Below are positions 7,161-15,500 of a stretch of 40,961 nt of DNA, piece by piece. Under the pieces are notes generated by a model that did not search any database, was not told the origin of the DNA, and saw only the letters and a list, made by a program, of their open reading frames with translations. The DNA lies in the NCBI RefSeq assembly GCF_002723615.1, contig NZ_KZ304973.1, positions 1 to 40,961 of the forward strand, written 5' to 3'. This stretch comes from Limimaricola cinnabarinus (lineage in GTDB: Bacteria; Pseudomonadota; Alphaproteobacteria; Rhodobacterales; Rhodobacteraceae). The position numbers and the translations under genes were made by a program. Positions within the stretch are counted from its first letter, which is position 1. The number at the start of each line of letters is the position of its first letter.

Positions 7161-8549
7161 ATGCAAACCGCATTTTCCGATCTGACGTCGCAACTGCGCA
7201 ACGCCGCCGAGGCGCGGGTGACCGGCGAGGTGCGCGCGGTGCTGGGCCTGTCGCTCACGGTGAGCGGTCTGGAGCGCGCGGTCGGCATCGGCGGGCGCTG
7301 CACGGTGCATGGCGCGCGCGGGCCGGTGCTGGGCGAAGTGGTCGGCATCGACGCGCGCGGCACGCATCTTCTGCCCTTCGGCTCGTGGGAGGGGGTGGTG
7401 GTCGGCGACCGGGTCGAGCACAGCCCACGCGGCGATCTTGTGCGCCCCGATGCCGGGTGGATCGGCCGGGTCGTCAACGCGCTGGGCGAGCCGCTCGACG
7501 GGCGCGGGCCATTGATGGAGGGCGAAGCGGCGCGGATGGTGCGCGCGGGTCCACCGGCAGCCTTCGCCCGCCGCCGCGTCGGCAAGCGGCTCGACACCGG
7601 GATCAAGACGCTCGACGTCTTCGTGCCGCTCTGCCGTGGCCAGCGCATGGGCGTCTTCGCGGGCTCGGGCGTCGGCAAATCGACCCTGATGGCAATGCTG
7701 GCACGCGGCGCGCGGGCCGACGTGATCGTCGTCGGCCTCGTCGGCGAGCGGGGCCGCGAGGTGCAGGATTTCATCCAGGAGGATCTCGGCCCCGAGGGCA
7801 TGGCGCGCTCGGTCATGGTCGTCTCGACCGGCGACGAGCCGCCGCTCATGCGCCGCCAGGCCGCCTGGACCGCGACCGCGGTGGCCGAGCATTTCCGCGA
7901 CCAGGGGTTGCAGGTGCTCCTGCTTCTCGACAGCGTCACCCGCTTTGCCATGGCGCAGCGGGAGATCGGGCTCGCGGCGGGCGAGCCGCCGACCGCCAAG
8001 GGCTATCCGCCGACGGTCTTCGCCGAACTGCCGCAATTGCTCGAACGCTCCGGCCCCGGCTCGGAGGGGCAGGGCGACATCACCGGGCTCTACACCGTTC
8101 TGGTCGATGGCGACGACATGAACGAGCCGGTGGCCGACGCGGTGCGCGGCGTGCTCGACGGGCATGTCGTGCTCGACCGCGCCATCGCCGAGCAGGGGCG
8201 GTTTCCAGCGGTGAACATCCAGAAAAGCATCTCGCGCATGCTGCCCGCCTGCCATTCGCCCGCCGAATACGCGGTGCTGCAGGCGGCGCGGCGCAGCCTC
8301 GCGCGCCATGCCGACATGGAGGAGCTGATCCGCATCGGCGCCTACAAGTCCGGCTCCGACGAGGAGGTCGACGCCGCGATCCGCTTTGCCGGGCCGGCCG
8401 ACGCCTTCCTGAGCCAGCGCAAGGGCGAGAGCATGATCGCCGATGAGAGCTTTGCCGAGATCTACCGCATGCTGAGCGAGGCAGGGATCGCCGTGGCGCT
8501 GCCCAAACCTCCCGCGCCGCCGCAGCCGCTGCGCCGCGCGCCCGCCTGA
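7161..8549 (+). CDS. fliI: Flagellum-specific export ATPase FliI
   Basis: 462-residue F1-beta-like ATPase that unfolds and releases export substrates at the flagellar gate. Walker A is GSGVGKST at residues 171-178, followed by the VGLVGERGREV region. The Walker B region LLLLDSVTRFAMAQREIGLA has its Asp near 257. The ATG at 7161 (MQTAFSDL) follows a GGGACAGG ribosome site. An in-frame start at 7095 would add an unconserved leader overlapping the flgB start region and is not preferred. fliH and fliJ are not adjacent: the next gene is an Hsp70-like ATPase. Confidence 0.96.
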   Translation: MQTAFSDLTSQLRNAAEARVTGEVRAVLGLSLTVSGLERAVGIGGRCTVHGARGPVLGEVVGIDARGTHLLPFGSWEGVVVGDRVEHSPRGDLVRPDAGWIGRVVNALGEPLDGRGPLMEGEAARMVRAGPPAAFARRRVGKRLDTGIKTLDVFVPLCRGQRMGVFAGSGVGKSTLMAMLARGARADVIVVGLVGERGREVQDFIQEDLGPEGMARSVMVVSTGDEPPLMRRQAAWTATAVAEHFRDQGLQVLLLLDSVTRFAMAQREIGLAAGEPPTAKGYPPTVFAELPQLLERSGPGSEGQGDITGLYTVLVDGDDMNEPVADAVRGVLDGHVVLDRAIAEQGRFPAVNIQKSISRMLPACHSPAEYAVLQAARRSLARHADMEELIRIGAYKSGSDEEVDAAIRFAGPADAFLSQRKGESMIADESFAEIYRMLSEAGIAVALPKPPAPPQPLRRAPA

Positions 8550-8632
8550 GGGGGCTTTCGCCCGCGCCCGCGCGCGGCTAGAGAGGTCCGCTCGGACCGG
8601 CCCGGCGGGGCCATTCACGGCGGAGACCCCTC

Positions 8633-9886
8633 ATGACCCCCACGGCCTGCGGCATAGATTTCGGCACCTCCAATTCCACCGTGGGGCTGGGAGACGCGCA
8701 TGGCGCGCGGCTCATCGCGGTCGAAGGCCACGAGACGACCATCCCCAGCGCGGTGTTCTGGGAGGTGGACGATCCCACCCCGATCTTCGGCCGCGCCGCG
8801 ATCGACGCCTATGTCGAGGGCGAAGAGGGGCGCTTGCTGCGCGGGCTGAAAAGCACGCTGGGCTCGTCGCTGATCACCGAGCGCACCGCAATCGGCCGCC
8901 GTTCGGTCAGCTTCGTCGAGATCCTCGGCCATTACATCGGCCATCTGCGCGCCCGGCTCGATGCCGAGGCACCGGGCGTCGAGCGCGCGGTGCTGGGCCG
9001 CCCGGTGCATTTCGTCGATGACGACGCGGCGGGCGACCGCGCGGCGCAGGATGCGCTGGAGGAGATCGCGCGCGGGGCGGGCTTTGCCGAGATCGGCTTT
9101 CAATACGAGCCGATCGCGGCGGCGCTGCATTACGAGAGCACGGTCGCGGACGAGGAGCTTGTCCTGATCGTCGATATCGGCGGCGGCACTTCGGATTTCT
9201 CGGTGGTGCGGGTCGGCCCCGACCGGATGGCGCGGCCCGACCGCGCCGACGACATCCTCGCCAATGACGGCATCCGGGTCGGCGGCACCGATCTCGACCG
9301 GCTGCTGAGCCTCGCCAGCGCCATGCCGCATCTGGGCCTCGGTAGCCCGATCCGCGGCGGCAAGGGCGACATGCCGCGGCATTACTATGTCGATTTCGCC
9401 ACGTGGCACCGGATCAACCGGCTCTACGCGGCGCGCGCGCTGTCGGACCTCAAGGCGCTCTTGCGCGAGGCCGACGCGCCCGAGCGGGTGGGCCGCATGG
9501 TGCGCGCGGTGGAGGACCGGCGCGGCCACGCGCTGGCCATGGCGGTCGAGGGGGTGAAGGTCGACCTGTCGGAGGCCGAGGCCGCGCGGCTGGAGCTTGG
9601 GCCGCTGGTCGGCGGGCCGAACCCGGTTGTGACGCGCGAAGCCTTCGAGGAGGCGATCGCCACGCCGCTGGAGCGGATCGGCGCGCGCATCGCGGCGGTG
9701 CTGGAACAGGCCGGGGTCGGGCCGCAGGCGATCGGCACGGTGTTCATGACCGGCGGCTCGTCGCGCCTGCCGATCCTGCGGTCGCTGGTCGCCGCGCATC
9801 TGCCGCAGGCCCGCATCGCCACGGGCGACATGCTGGGCTCGGTCGGCACCGGCCTCGCGCTGGAGGCGGGCCGCCGTTTCGGCTGA
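8633..9886 (+). CDS. Short Hsp70-family (YegD-like) actin-fold ATPase
   Basis: 417 residues. All three actin/Hsp70 nucleotide motifs are present: phosphate-1 GIDFGTSNSTVG at residues 7-18, phosphate-2 IVDIGGGTSDFS (Asp near 181), and the adenosine motif GTVFMTGGSSRLP near the C-terminus. The protein ends there, so it lacks the peptide-binding domain and lid of DnaK, as in E. coli YegD. The start has a GGAG site nine bases upstream. It lies between fliI and the liv operon with its own perfect terminator. Its client and function are unknown, and nothing ties it to flagella except position. Confidence 0.9.
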   Translation: MTPTACGIDFGTSNSTVGLGDAHGARLIAVEGHETTIPSAVFWEVDDPTPIFGRAAIDAYVEGEEGRLLRGLKSTLGSSLITERTAIGRRSVSFVEILGHYIGHLRARLDAEAPGVERAVLGRPVHFVDDDAAGDRAAQDALEEIARGAGFAEIGFQYEPIAAALHYESTVADEELVLIVDIGGGTSDFSVVRVGPDRMARPDRADDILANDGIRVGGTDLDRLLSLASAMPHLGLGSPIRGGKGDMPRHYYVDFATWHRINRLYAARALSDLKALLREADAPERVGRMVRAVEDRRGHALAMAVEGVKVDLSEAEAARLELGPLVGGPNPVVTREAFEEAIATPLERIGARIAAVLEQAGVGPQAIGTVFMTGGSSRLPILRSLVAAHLPQARIATGDMLGSVGTGLALEAGRRFG

Positions 9887-9891
9887 GCAAC

Positions 9892-9926
9892 GCAAAAGGC
9901 CCGGGCGATCTGCCCGGGCCTTTTGC
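9892..9926. terminator. Perfect bidirectional intrinsic terminator
   Basis: A 15-bp perfect inverted repeat, GCAAAAGGCCCGGGC on the left and its exact complement on the right, around a five-base GATCT loop. The stem ends in A/T runs on both sides, so it can terminate the rightward Hsp70-like gene and the leftward livM transcript, which converge here. Confidence 0.92.
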
Positions 9927-9943
9927 TTTCGTCCTGCCGCGCT

Positions 9944-10924
9944 TCAGAGCGGCCGCTTGAGCCATTTCGAGATCACGCCGACGATCCCTTCGCGGAACAG
10001 CAGCACGCCGAGCACGAAGATCACGCCCTGGATCACCGTGACCCATGCGCCCATCGAGGCGAGGTAGTTCTGCATCGTCACCACGATGGTCGCGCCGAGA
10101 ATCGGCCCGAACACCGTGCCGACCCCGCCCAGAAGCGTCATCAGCACCACCTCGCCCGACATCGACCAATGCACGTCCGTCAGCGAGGCAAGCTGGAACA
10201 CCTGGCTCTTGGTCGCGCCCGCAAGCCCGGCGAAGGCGGCCGACAGCACGAAGACCATGAGCTTGTAGCGGTTGACCCGGTAGCCCAGAGAGATCGCGCG
10301 CGGCTCGTTCTCGCGGATCGCCTTCAAGACCTGCCCGAAGGGCGAATGCACGATCCGGTAGAGAAACAGGATGCCGCCGAAGGTCACGGCGAGCACGAGG
10401 TAGTAGAGCGCCTCGTTGCTGTCGACGGGGAAGATCCCGAAGAGCGAGCCGCGCGGCACCGATTGGATGCCGTCCTCGCCGCCGGTGAAATCGGCCTGCA
10501 GCGCGAAGAAGTAGAACATCTGCGCGAAGGCCAGCGTCACCATGGCGAAGTAGATCCCCTGCCGCCGGATCGCCAGCGACCCGATGGCAAGGCCGAGCAG
10601 GGCGGCGGCCAGCGTGCCGACGAGGATCGACAGCTCCGGCGTCAGCCCCCAGACCTTGGAGGCATGCGCCGCGACGTAGCTCGCCCCGCCGAAATAGGCG
10701 GCGTGGCCGAAGGAGAGAAGCCCGCCGAAGCCCAGCAGAAGGTTGAAGGCCGCGGCGAAGAGCGCGAAACACATCACCTTCATCGCGAAGACCGGGTAGA
10801 CCAGCATCGGCAGCACCGCGAGCAGCACGAAGAGCACGGCGAAGATCGCCATGTGCAGCTTGGGCATGCCGGCGGTGGCCGGGCGGCGCTCGTTCGGGGC
10901 GGGCTGAAGATCGCTGACGCTCAT
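9944..10924 (-). CDS. livM: Branched-chain amino acid/amide ABC permease LivM
   Basis: About 326-residue membrane permease of the HAAT family. It has about nine hydrophobic segments, the family block NLLLGFGGLLSFGHAAYFG early on, and the cytoplasmic coupling region GQVLKAIRENEPRAISLGY. The start is ATG 10922-10924, overlapping the livH stop by one base (TGATG). A GTG one codon upstream (10925-10927) is an equally coupled alternative. It is the last gene of the operon and runs into the terminator at 9892-9926. Confidence 0.93.
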   Translation of the reverse strand: MSVSDLQPAPNERRPATAGMPKLHMAIFAVLFVLLAVLPMLVYPVFAMKVMCFALFAAAFNLLLGFGGLLSFGHAAYFGGASYVAAHASKVWGLTPELSILVGTLAAALLGLAIGSLAIRRQGIYFAMVTLAFAQMFYFFALQADFTGGEDGIQSVPRGSLFGIFPVDSNEALYYLVLAVTFGGILFLYRIVHSPFGQVLKAIRENEPRAISLGYRVNRYKLMVFVLSAAFAGLAGATKSQVFQLASLTDVHWSMSGEVVLMTLLGGVGTVFGPILGATIVVTMQNYLASMGAWVTVIQGVIFVLGVLLFREGIVGVISKWLKRPL

Positions 10925-11811
10925 CACGCGTTCCTCCCGAACAGGCCCTCGGGCTTGATCATCAGCACGATGGCCATGATCACGAAGATGACGACCGCCG
11001 AGCCCGCCGGGTAGAACACCTTGGTCAGACCCTCGATCACGCCAAGGCCGAAGCCGGTGACGATCGCGCCCATGATCGAGCCCATGCCGCCGATGACGAC
11101 CACGGCGAAGACGACGATGATCAGGTCCGCGCCCATGTTCGGGTTGACCGAGTAGATCGGCGCCGCGAGCACGCCCGCAAAGCCCGCCAGAGCCACGCCG
11201 AAGCCGTAGGTCAGCATGATCATCAAGGGCACGTTGATGCCGAAGGCGCCGACAAGGGTCGGGTTCTCGGTCGCGGCGCGCAGATAGGCGCCGAGCCGGG
11301 TCTTCTCGATCACGAACCAGGTGCCGAAGCAGACGATGACCGAGGCCACGACGACCCAGCCGCGATAATTGGGCAGGAACATGAAGCCGAGATTCTGCCC
11401 GCCCGAGAGCTGGCTCGGGATGTTATAGGGCAGGCCCGAGATGCCGTAATAGTTGCGAAACAGCCCCTGGATGATCAGCGCCACGCCGAAGGTCAGCAGC
11501 AGGCCGTAGAGGTGATCGAGATGGTAGAGCCGCCGCAGCGCGAGCTTTTCGAGCACCACGCCCGTCGCGCCGACGACGATCGGCACGATCAGGAGCGCCC
11601 ACCAGTAGTTGATGCCCAAGTATTCGAGCAGCATCCATGCGACGAAGGCGCCGAGCATGTACTGCGCGCCATGGCTGAAATTGATGATGTTGAGCAGGCC
11701 GAAGATCACAGCCAGCCCGAGCGAGAGGACCGCGTAGAACGACCCGTTGATCAGCCCGAGCAGGAGCTGCCCCATCAGAACCTGCGGCGGAATGCCTAGG
11801 AGTTCGAACAT
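10924..11811 (-). CDS. livH: Branched-chain amino acid/amide ABC permease LivH
   Basis: 295-residue integral membrane permease with about eight hydrophobic segments. The block LGLAVIFGLLNIINFSHGAQYMLG is the LivH/HAAT signature, and the coupling loop is near YLRAATENPTLVGAFGIN. It pairs with LivM to form the pore. The gene starts 73 bases after the binding-protein gene, and a stable hairpin lies in that gap. The substrate cannot be read from the sequence: branched-chain amino acids, amides or urea are all possible in this family. Confidence 0.94.
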   Translation of the reverse strand: MFELLGIPPQVLMGQLLLGLINGSFYAVLSLGLAVIFGLLNIINFSHGAQYMLGAFVAWMLLEYLGINYWWALLIVPIVVGATGVVLEKLALRRLYHLDHLYGLLLTFGVALIIQGLFRNYYGISGLPYNIPSQLSGGQNLGFMFLPNYRGWVVVASVIVCFGTWFVIEKTRLGAYLRAATENPTLVGAFGINVPLMIMLTYGFGVALAGFAGVLAAPIYSVNPNMGADLIIVVFAVVVIGGMGSIMGAIVTGFGLGVIEGLTKVFYPAGSAVVIFVIMAIVLMIKPEGLFGRNA

Positions 11812-11851
11812 GCCTGTCCCGTTGTTTTGAGTGGCCCCGAGGGGCAGGGGT

Positions 11852-11875
11852 GGGCGCGCCCCGCAAGGCGCGCCC
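11852..11875 (-). terminator. Hairpin between binding-protein gene and livH
   Basis: A 9-bp perfect stem (GGGCGCGCC paired with GGCGCGCCC) around a six-base loop lies just after the stop of the binding-protein gene, on the operon's transcript. It lacks a U-run. Such hairpins often protect the 3' end of binding-protein mRNA or partly terminate it, giving more binding protein than permease. That role is inferred. Confidence 0.5.
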
Positions 11876-11884
11876 GCATGGGCA

Positions 11885-13087
11885 TCAACCCGCCTTCACG
11901 AACTCGCAGCCCGCGCCTTCCATCGGCAGGAAGGCGTCCTCGCCGGGGATGGTCGAGACGTGCTTGTAGAGGTCCCACTCGCCGGTGGATTCGTCCGGCG
12001 TCTTCACCTCGTAGAGATGCATGTCGTGGATCACGCGGCCATCCTCGCGCACGTAACCCTCGCCGAAGAGCGGATCGTCGAAGGAGTTGGCCTTCATCCA
12101 CTCGGCCACCACGTCGCCATCGGTCGAGCCGGTGGCCTCGACGGCGGCGAGGTAGTGCATGGTGCCCGAATAGACCCCGGCATGCACCATGGTCGGCTTG
12201 GAGCCGAACTCCTCCTCGAAGCGGGCCGACCATTCGCGGGTCTCGTCGTCATGATCCCAGTAGAAGGCTTCGGTCAGCACGAGGCCCTGCGCCGTCTCCG
12301 CGCCGAGCGCGTGGACGTCGGTGATGAACATCAGCAGTGCCGCGAGCGACTGGCCCGACTGGGTGATGCCGAACTCGGCGGCCTGCTTGATGGCGTTGAC
12401 CGTGTCGCCGCCGGCATTGGCGAGGCCGATCACGTCCGCGCCGGAGGCCTGCGCCTGCAGCAGGAAGGAGGAGAAGTCGGTCGCCGGGAAGGGGTGGCGG
12501 ACCGAGCCCACGACCTCGCCGCCCGATTCCTCGACGATCTTCATCGTCTCTTCCTCGAGCGAGTGGCCGAAGGCGTAGTCGGCGGTGAGGAAGAACCACT
12601 TGTTGTCGCCGCGCTCGGTGACGGCGCCGCCGGTGCCCTTGGCAAGTGCCGCGGTGTCGTAGGTCCAGTGGATCGTGGTCGGCTGGCACTGCTCGCCGGT
12701 GAGCTGGGTCGAGCCCGCGCCGCTATCGATCAGGATCTTGTTGGCCTGCGCGGTGATGTCGGCCACGGCGAGCGCGGTCGAGGAGGTCGGCACGTCGAGG
12801 ATCGCGTCGACGCCGTCCTGGTCGTACCACTGGCGCGCGATGTTCGAGGCGATGTCGGGCTTGTTCTGGTGGTCGGCCGAGATCACCTCGACATTGAGCC
12901 CCTTGGACTCCGCGTCGAAATCCGCGACCGCCATGCGCGCCGCGACCACCGAGCCTTCGCCCGAGAGGTCGGCATAGACGCCCGAGCGGTCGTTGAGCAC
13001 GCCGAGCGTCACGTCCATGCTGTCCTGCGCCATGGCGGGCAGGCCGAAGGACGCGACGGTGAGCGCCCCGAGTACCGTTTTCTTCAT
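11885..13087 (-). CDS. ABC transporter substrate-binding protein, Peripla_BP_6 type
   Basis: 400-residue periplasmic protein. ATG 13085-13087 is chosen because it follows an AGGAGG-like site and starts a clear signal peptide (about 1-21, MKKTVLGALTVASFGLPAMA then QDS). The longer open frame upstream has no such features. The mature part is a LivJ/AmiC-like two-lobe binder: ITLGVLNDRSG-like start, EVISADHQNKPDIASNIARQW and PDVIGLANAGGD-type blocks. It sits between livF and livH in the operon, so it supplies that importer. Relatives are annotated for branched-chain amino acids, amides or urea, and the ligand here is not resolved. Confidence 0.92.
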   Translation of the reverse strand: MKKTVLGALTVASFGLPAMAQDSMDVTLGVLNDRSGVYADLSGEGSVVAARMAVADFDAESKGLNVEVISADHQNKPDIASNIARQWYDQDGVDAILDVPTSSTALAVADITAQANKILIDSGAGSTQLTGEQCQPTTIHWTYDTAALAKGTGGAVTERGDNKWFFLTADYAFGHSLEEETMKIVEESGGEVVGSVRHPFPATDFSSFLLQAQASGADVIGLANAGGDTVNAIKQAAEFGITQSGQSLAALLMFITDVHALGAETAQGLVLTEAFYWDHDDETREWSARFEEEFGSKPTMVHAGVYSGTMHYLAAVEATGSTDGDVVAEWMKANSFDDPLFGEGYVREDGRVIHDMHLYEVKTPDESTGEWDLYKHVSTIPGEDAFLPMEGAGCEFVKAG

Positions 13088-13130
13088 GTTTTCCTCCCAG
13101 TAGGTGGCGCTTTTCATGCGCCTTGCGAAG

Positions 13131-13874
13131 TCACACGCCCAGATAGGCGTGCAGCTTGTCGATATTGGCGTCGAGTTCGGCATTGGGGATCATGTCCACC
13201 ACCCGGCCCTGATCGACGACGTAGTGCCGGTCCGCGACCGAGGCCGCGAAGCGGAAGTTCTGCTCGACCAGCACGATGGTGAAGCCCTCCTGCTTCAACT
13301 GCCGGATCGTCGCGCCGATCTGCTGGACGATGACGGGGGCGAGGCCCTCGGTCGGCTCGTCCAGAAGCAGAAGCTTCGCGCCGGTGCGCAGGATGCGGGC
13401 GATGGCGAGCATCTGCTGCTCGCCGCCCGACAGCTTGGTGCCCTGGCTGCGCTTGCGCTCCAGGAGGTTCGGAAAGAGCTCGTAGATCCGCTCCACCGAC
13501 AGGCCGCCATCGGCGATCTTGGGCGGCAGCATCAGGTTCTCCTCGACATTGAGCGAGGAGAAGATGCCGCGTTCCTCGGGGCAGAGCGCGATGCCGAGCT
13601 TGGCGATATGGCGCGGCTCCATCTGAATCGTCTCCGCGCCGCGCATGGTGACCGAGCCCTTGCGCTTGGACAGGATGCCCATGATCGCCAGCAGGGTCGA
13701 GGTCTTGCCCGCGCCGTTGCGGCCCAGAAGCGTGACGACCTCGCCCTCGCGCACCTCGAAATCGATGCCGTGCAGCACGTGGCTTTCGCCATACCAGCCC
13801 TGAAGTCCCTCGATCCTGAGAAGCGCGTCGCCGCCGGCGGCGGTGCTGTGGGTCATGGTCGCGGCCTCAGTCAT
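13131..13874 (-). CDS. livF: Branched-chain amino acid/amide ABC ATPase LivF
   Basis: 247-residue ATP-binding subunit. Walker A is LLGRNGAGKTS, the signature LSGGEQQMLAIARIL is intact, Walker B is LLLLDEPTEGLAP, and the switch His is replaced by Gln in VLVEQN, as is normal for LivF. The start at 13874 overlaps the end of livG by eight bases, indicating coupling. A second in-frame ATG six codons in is also possible. Confidence 0.95.
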   Translation of the reverse strand: MTEAATMTHSTAAGGDALLRIEGLQGWYGESHVLHGIDFEVREGEVVTLLGRNGAGKTSTLLAIMGILSKRKGSVTMRGAETIQMEPRHIAKLGIALCPEERGIFSSLNVEENLMLPPKIADGGLSVERIYELFPNLLERKRSQGTKLSGGEQQMLAIARILRTGAKLLLLDEPTEGLAPVIVQQIGATIRQLKQEGFTIVLVEQNFRFAASVADRHYVVDQGRVVDMIPNAELDANIDKLHAYLGV

Positions 13875-14616
13875 GTCCGGCTCCGATATAGGCGTCGATC
13901 ACGTCGGGGGATTTCGACACGGCCGCGTAATCGCCCTCGGCGAGGATCTCGCCGCGCGCCAGAACCGTAATCTTGTCAGACAGATCGGCGACGACCTTCA
14001 GGTTGTGTTCGACCATGAGGATGGTGCGGTTCGCGGCGATCCGCTTGATCAGCGCAGAGGTCCGCTCGACGTCTTCCTGTCCCATGCCCGCCATCGGCTC
14101 GTCGAGCAGCAGCATCTCCGGGTCGAGCGCCAGCGTCGTCGCGATCTCCAGCGCGCGCTTGCGGCCATAAGACAGCTCGCCCGCGCGGGTGTCGGTGAAC
14201 TGCGACAGGCCGACCGCGTCGATATGCTCGCGCGCCTCGTCGTCGAACTGCGAAAGCCCGCGCTCCGAGCGCCAGAAATCATAGCTGTCGCCGCGCTTGC
14301 GCTGCAGCGCCACGCGCACGTTCTGCAAGACGCTGAGATCGGGGAACACCGCCGAGATCTGGAAGGAGCGCACCATGCCGAGCCGGGCGATGTCGGCGGG
14401 GGCCATCCTGGTGATGTCGCGCCCGTCATAGGTGATGGTGCCGCGGGTCGGTTGCAGGAACTTGGTGAGCAGGTTGAAGCAGGTGGTCTTGCCCGCGCCG
14501 TTGGGCCCGATCAGCGCGTGGATCGAGCCCCGCTCCACCGCGAGATCGACCTTGTTGACGGCGACGAACCCCTTGAATTCCTTGGTGAGCCCCTCGGCCT
14601 TGAGAACGGCGTCCAT
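13867..14616 (-). CDS. livG: Branched-chain amino acid/amide ABC ATPase LivG
   Basis: 249 residues from ATG 14614-14616 (MDAVLKAEGLTKEF). The open frame continues 37 codons upstream, but that part is unlike the family and lies in the promoter leader. Walker A is GPNGAGKTTCFNLL, the signature region is ELSYGRKRALEIATTLA (LSYG form typical of LivG), Walker B is LLLDEPMAGM, and the switch His is in MVEHN. It is the first gene of the operon, downstream of a clear promoter. It pairs with LivF. Confidence 0.95.
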   Translation of the reverse strand: MDAVLKAEGLTKEFKGFVAVNKVDLAVERGSIHALIGPNGAGKTTCFNLLTKFLQPTRGTITYDGRDITRMAPADIARLGMVRSFQISAVFPDLSVLQNVRVALQRKRGDSYDFWRSERGLSQFDDEAREHIDAVGLSQFTDTRAGELSYGRKRALEIATTLALDPEMLLLDEPMAGMGQEDVERTSALIKRIAANRTILMVEHNLKVVADLSDKITVLARGEILAEGDYAAVSKSPDVIDAYIGAGHD

Positions 14617-14716
14617 CAAAGACCGCCCCGCATGCGCGGATCGGCCAGCGTGATCATCGTCACGGCTTTCCTCCCAATCTTGTGCCGCCTCCGTTTCCCC
14701 CGGACGGCTTTCGGAA

Positions 14717-14746
14717 AGGCTAGGCAACGCGCGGGCGAGCTGTCAA
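14717..14746 (-). promoter_or_regulatory. Sigma70-type promoter of the liv operon
   Basis: On the minus strand a perfect -35 TTGACA (14746-14741) is followed after 18 bases by TAGCCT (14722-14717), which keeps the key first, second and last -10 positions. Transcription would start near 14710, leaving a leader of about 95 bases before livG. It is the best sigma70-like site near this operon. Confidence 0.6.
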
Positions 14747-14817
14747 CTGTCGCATGATCCTCCATGCCGCAGACGCAAGGTAAAGGCGCTGCGGCGCAGA
14801 AGGCGGGCCGCCAAATG

Positions 14818-14838
14818 CCGCCGCTCGGGGCGGTTTTT
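14818..14838 (+). terminator. Short hairpin with T-run upstream of dctQ
   Basis: CCGCC and GGCGG pair across a six-base loop and are followed by TTTTT on the plus strand. It has the form of a weak intrinsic terminator, but no rightward gene precedes it. It could be an attenuator in a dctQ leader, or chance in GC-rich DNA. Confidence 0.3.
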
Positions 14839-14926
14839 CGAATGCCGCGCCGCAGGCAGGCGTTGCGGCGAAGGGTCCGGCCATGCCATGACGGCGCGCA
14901 AGGCAATTTCACAGAAGGAGGGGGGG

Positions 14927-15499
14927 ATGCGCGCGCTCGCGGCGGTGGTCACCGCCATATCGGCCCTGAACCGCGTCATTGGTCACGTCTTCTCGTGGCT
15001 GGCGCTCGGGATCGTCGTCGTCTGCTTCACCGTGGTGGTGCAGCGCTACGTCTTCGCGATCAGCTATGTCTGGATGCAGGACCTCTACATCTGGCTCAAC
15101 GGCGCGATGTTCACCGCCGTGGCGGGCTTCGCGCTCCTGCGCGACGATCACGTCCGGGTCGACATCTTCTACCGCCCCGCCTCGATCCCGAAGAAGGCGC
15201 TGATCGACCTGATCGGCGTGGTGCTGTTCCTCGTGCCCTTCTGCATCGTCGTCTATCTCTATGCCATGCCCTTCGTGCAGCGCAGCTGGGGCTATTACGA
15301 GGCCTCCGCCAATATCGGCGGGCTGGAAGGGCTGTTCATCCTGAAAAGCTTCATCATCGTCTTCGCCGTGCTGGTGGGGCTGCAGGGCCTCGCCATGGCG
15401 GGCCGCGCGATCCTGACGCTGAAGGGGCGCGACGAACTCCTGCCCGAGCGGCTGCGCTACAAGCTCGACATCGACCACATCACCGAGGCCGCCGAATAA
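14927..15499 (+). CDS. TRAP transporter small membrane subunit DctQ
   Basis: 190 residues from ATG 14927, which directly follows AGAAGGAGG, a near-ideal ribosome site. An ATG 13 codons earlier lacks one. There are four hydrophobic segments (about 18-40, 50-70, 85-110 and 130-155). Family marks are RYVFAISYVWMQDLYIWLNGAMF-type spacing in the first half and the DDHVRVDIFY block. DctQ supports the DctM channel in Na+-driven TRAP import. The dctM start follows its stop after one base. It is the subtype found with TakP-like binders (mannitol/chloroaromatic group). Confidence 0.93.
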   Translation: MRALAAVVTAISALNRVIGHVFSWLALGIVVVCFTVVVQRYVFAISYVWMQDLYIWLNGAMFTAVAGFALLRDDHVRVDIFYRPASIPKKALIDLIGVVLFLVPFCIVVYLYAMPFVQRSWGYYEASANIGGLEGLFILKSFIIVFAVLVGLQGLAMAGRAILTLKGRDELLPERLRYKLDIDHITEAAE

Positions 15500-15500
15500 C

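Larger units (their letters stand above)
14617..14926. other. Divergent livG/dctQ intergenic region, no gene seen
   Basis: 310 bases without a supportable gene. The short open frames here lack ribosome sites and conserved content. The left half contains the leftward liv promoter (14717-14746) and about 95 bases of livG leader. The right half contains a short hairpin with a T-run (14818-14838) and ends in the strong ribosome site AGAAGGAGG of dctQ. I could not place a convincing rightward promoter for dctQ. Confidence 0.7.

Noticed and set aside
7095-8618. Long minus-strand extension of the flgB frame
   Set aside because: It is antisense to fliI. The flgB family length and a strong ribosome site place the start at 7094.
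11883-13282. Plus-strand open frame opposite the liv binding protein
   Set aside because: It is a shadow of the binding-protein gene, with no ribosome site and no recognisable fold.
14617-14926. Short open frames in the livG-dctQ gap
   Set aside because: They lack ribosome sites, overlap the liv promoter or the dctQ start, and have Arg/Pro-rich translations without similarity to known small proteins.
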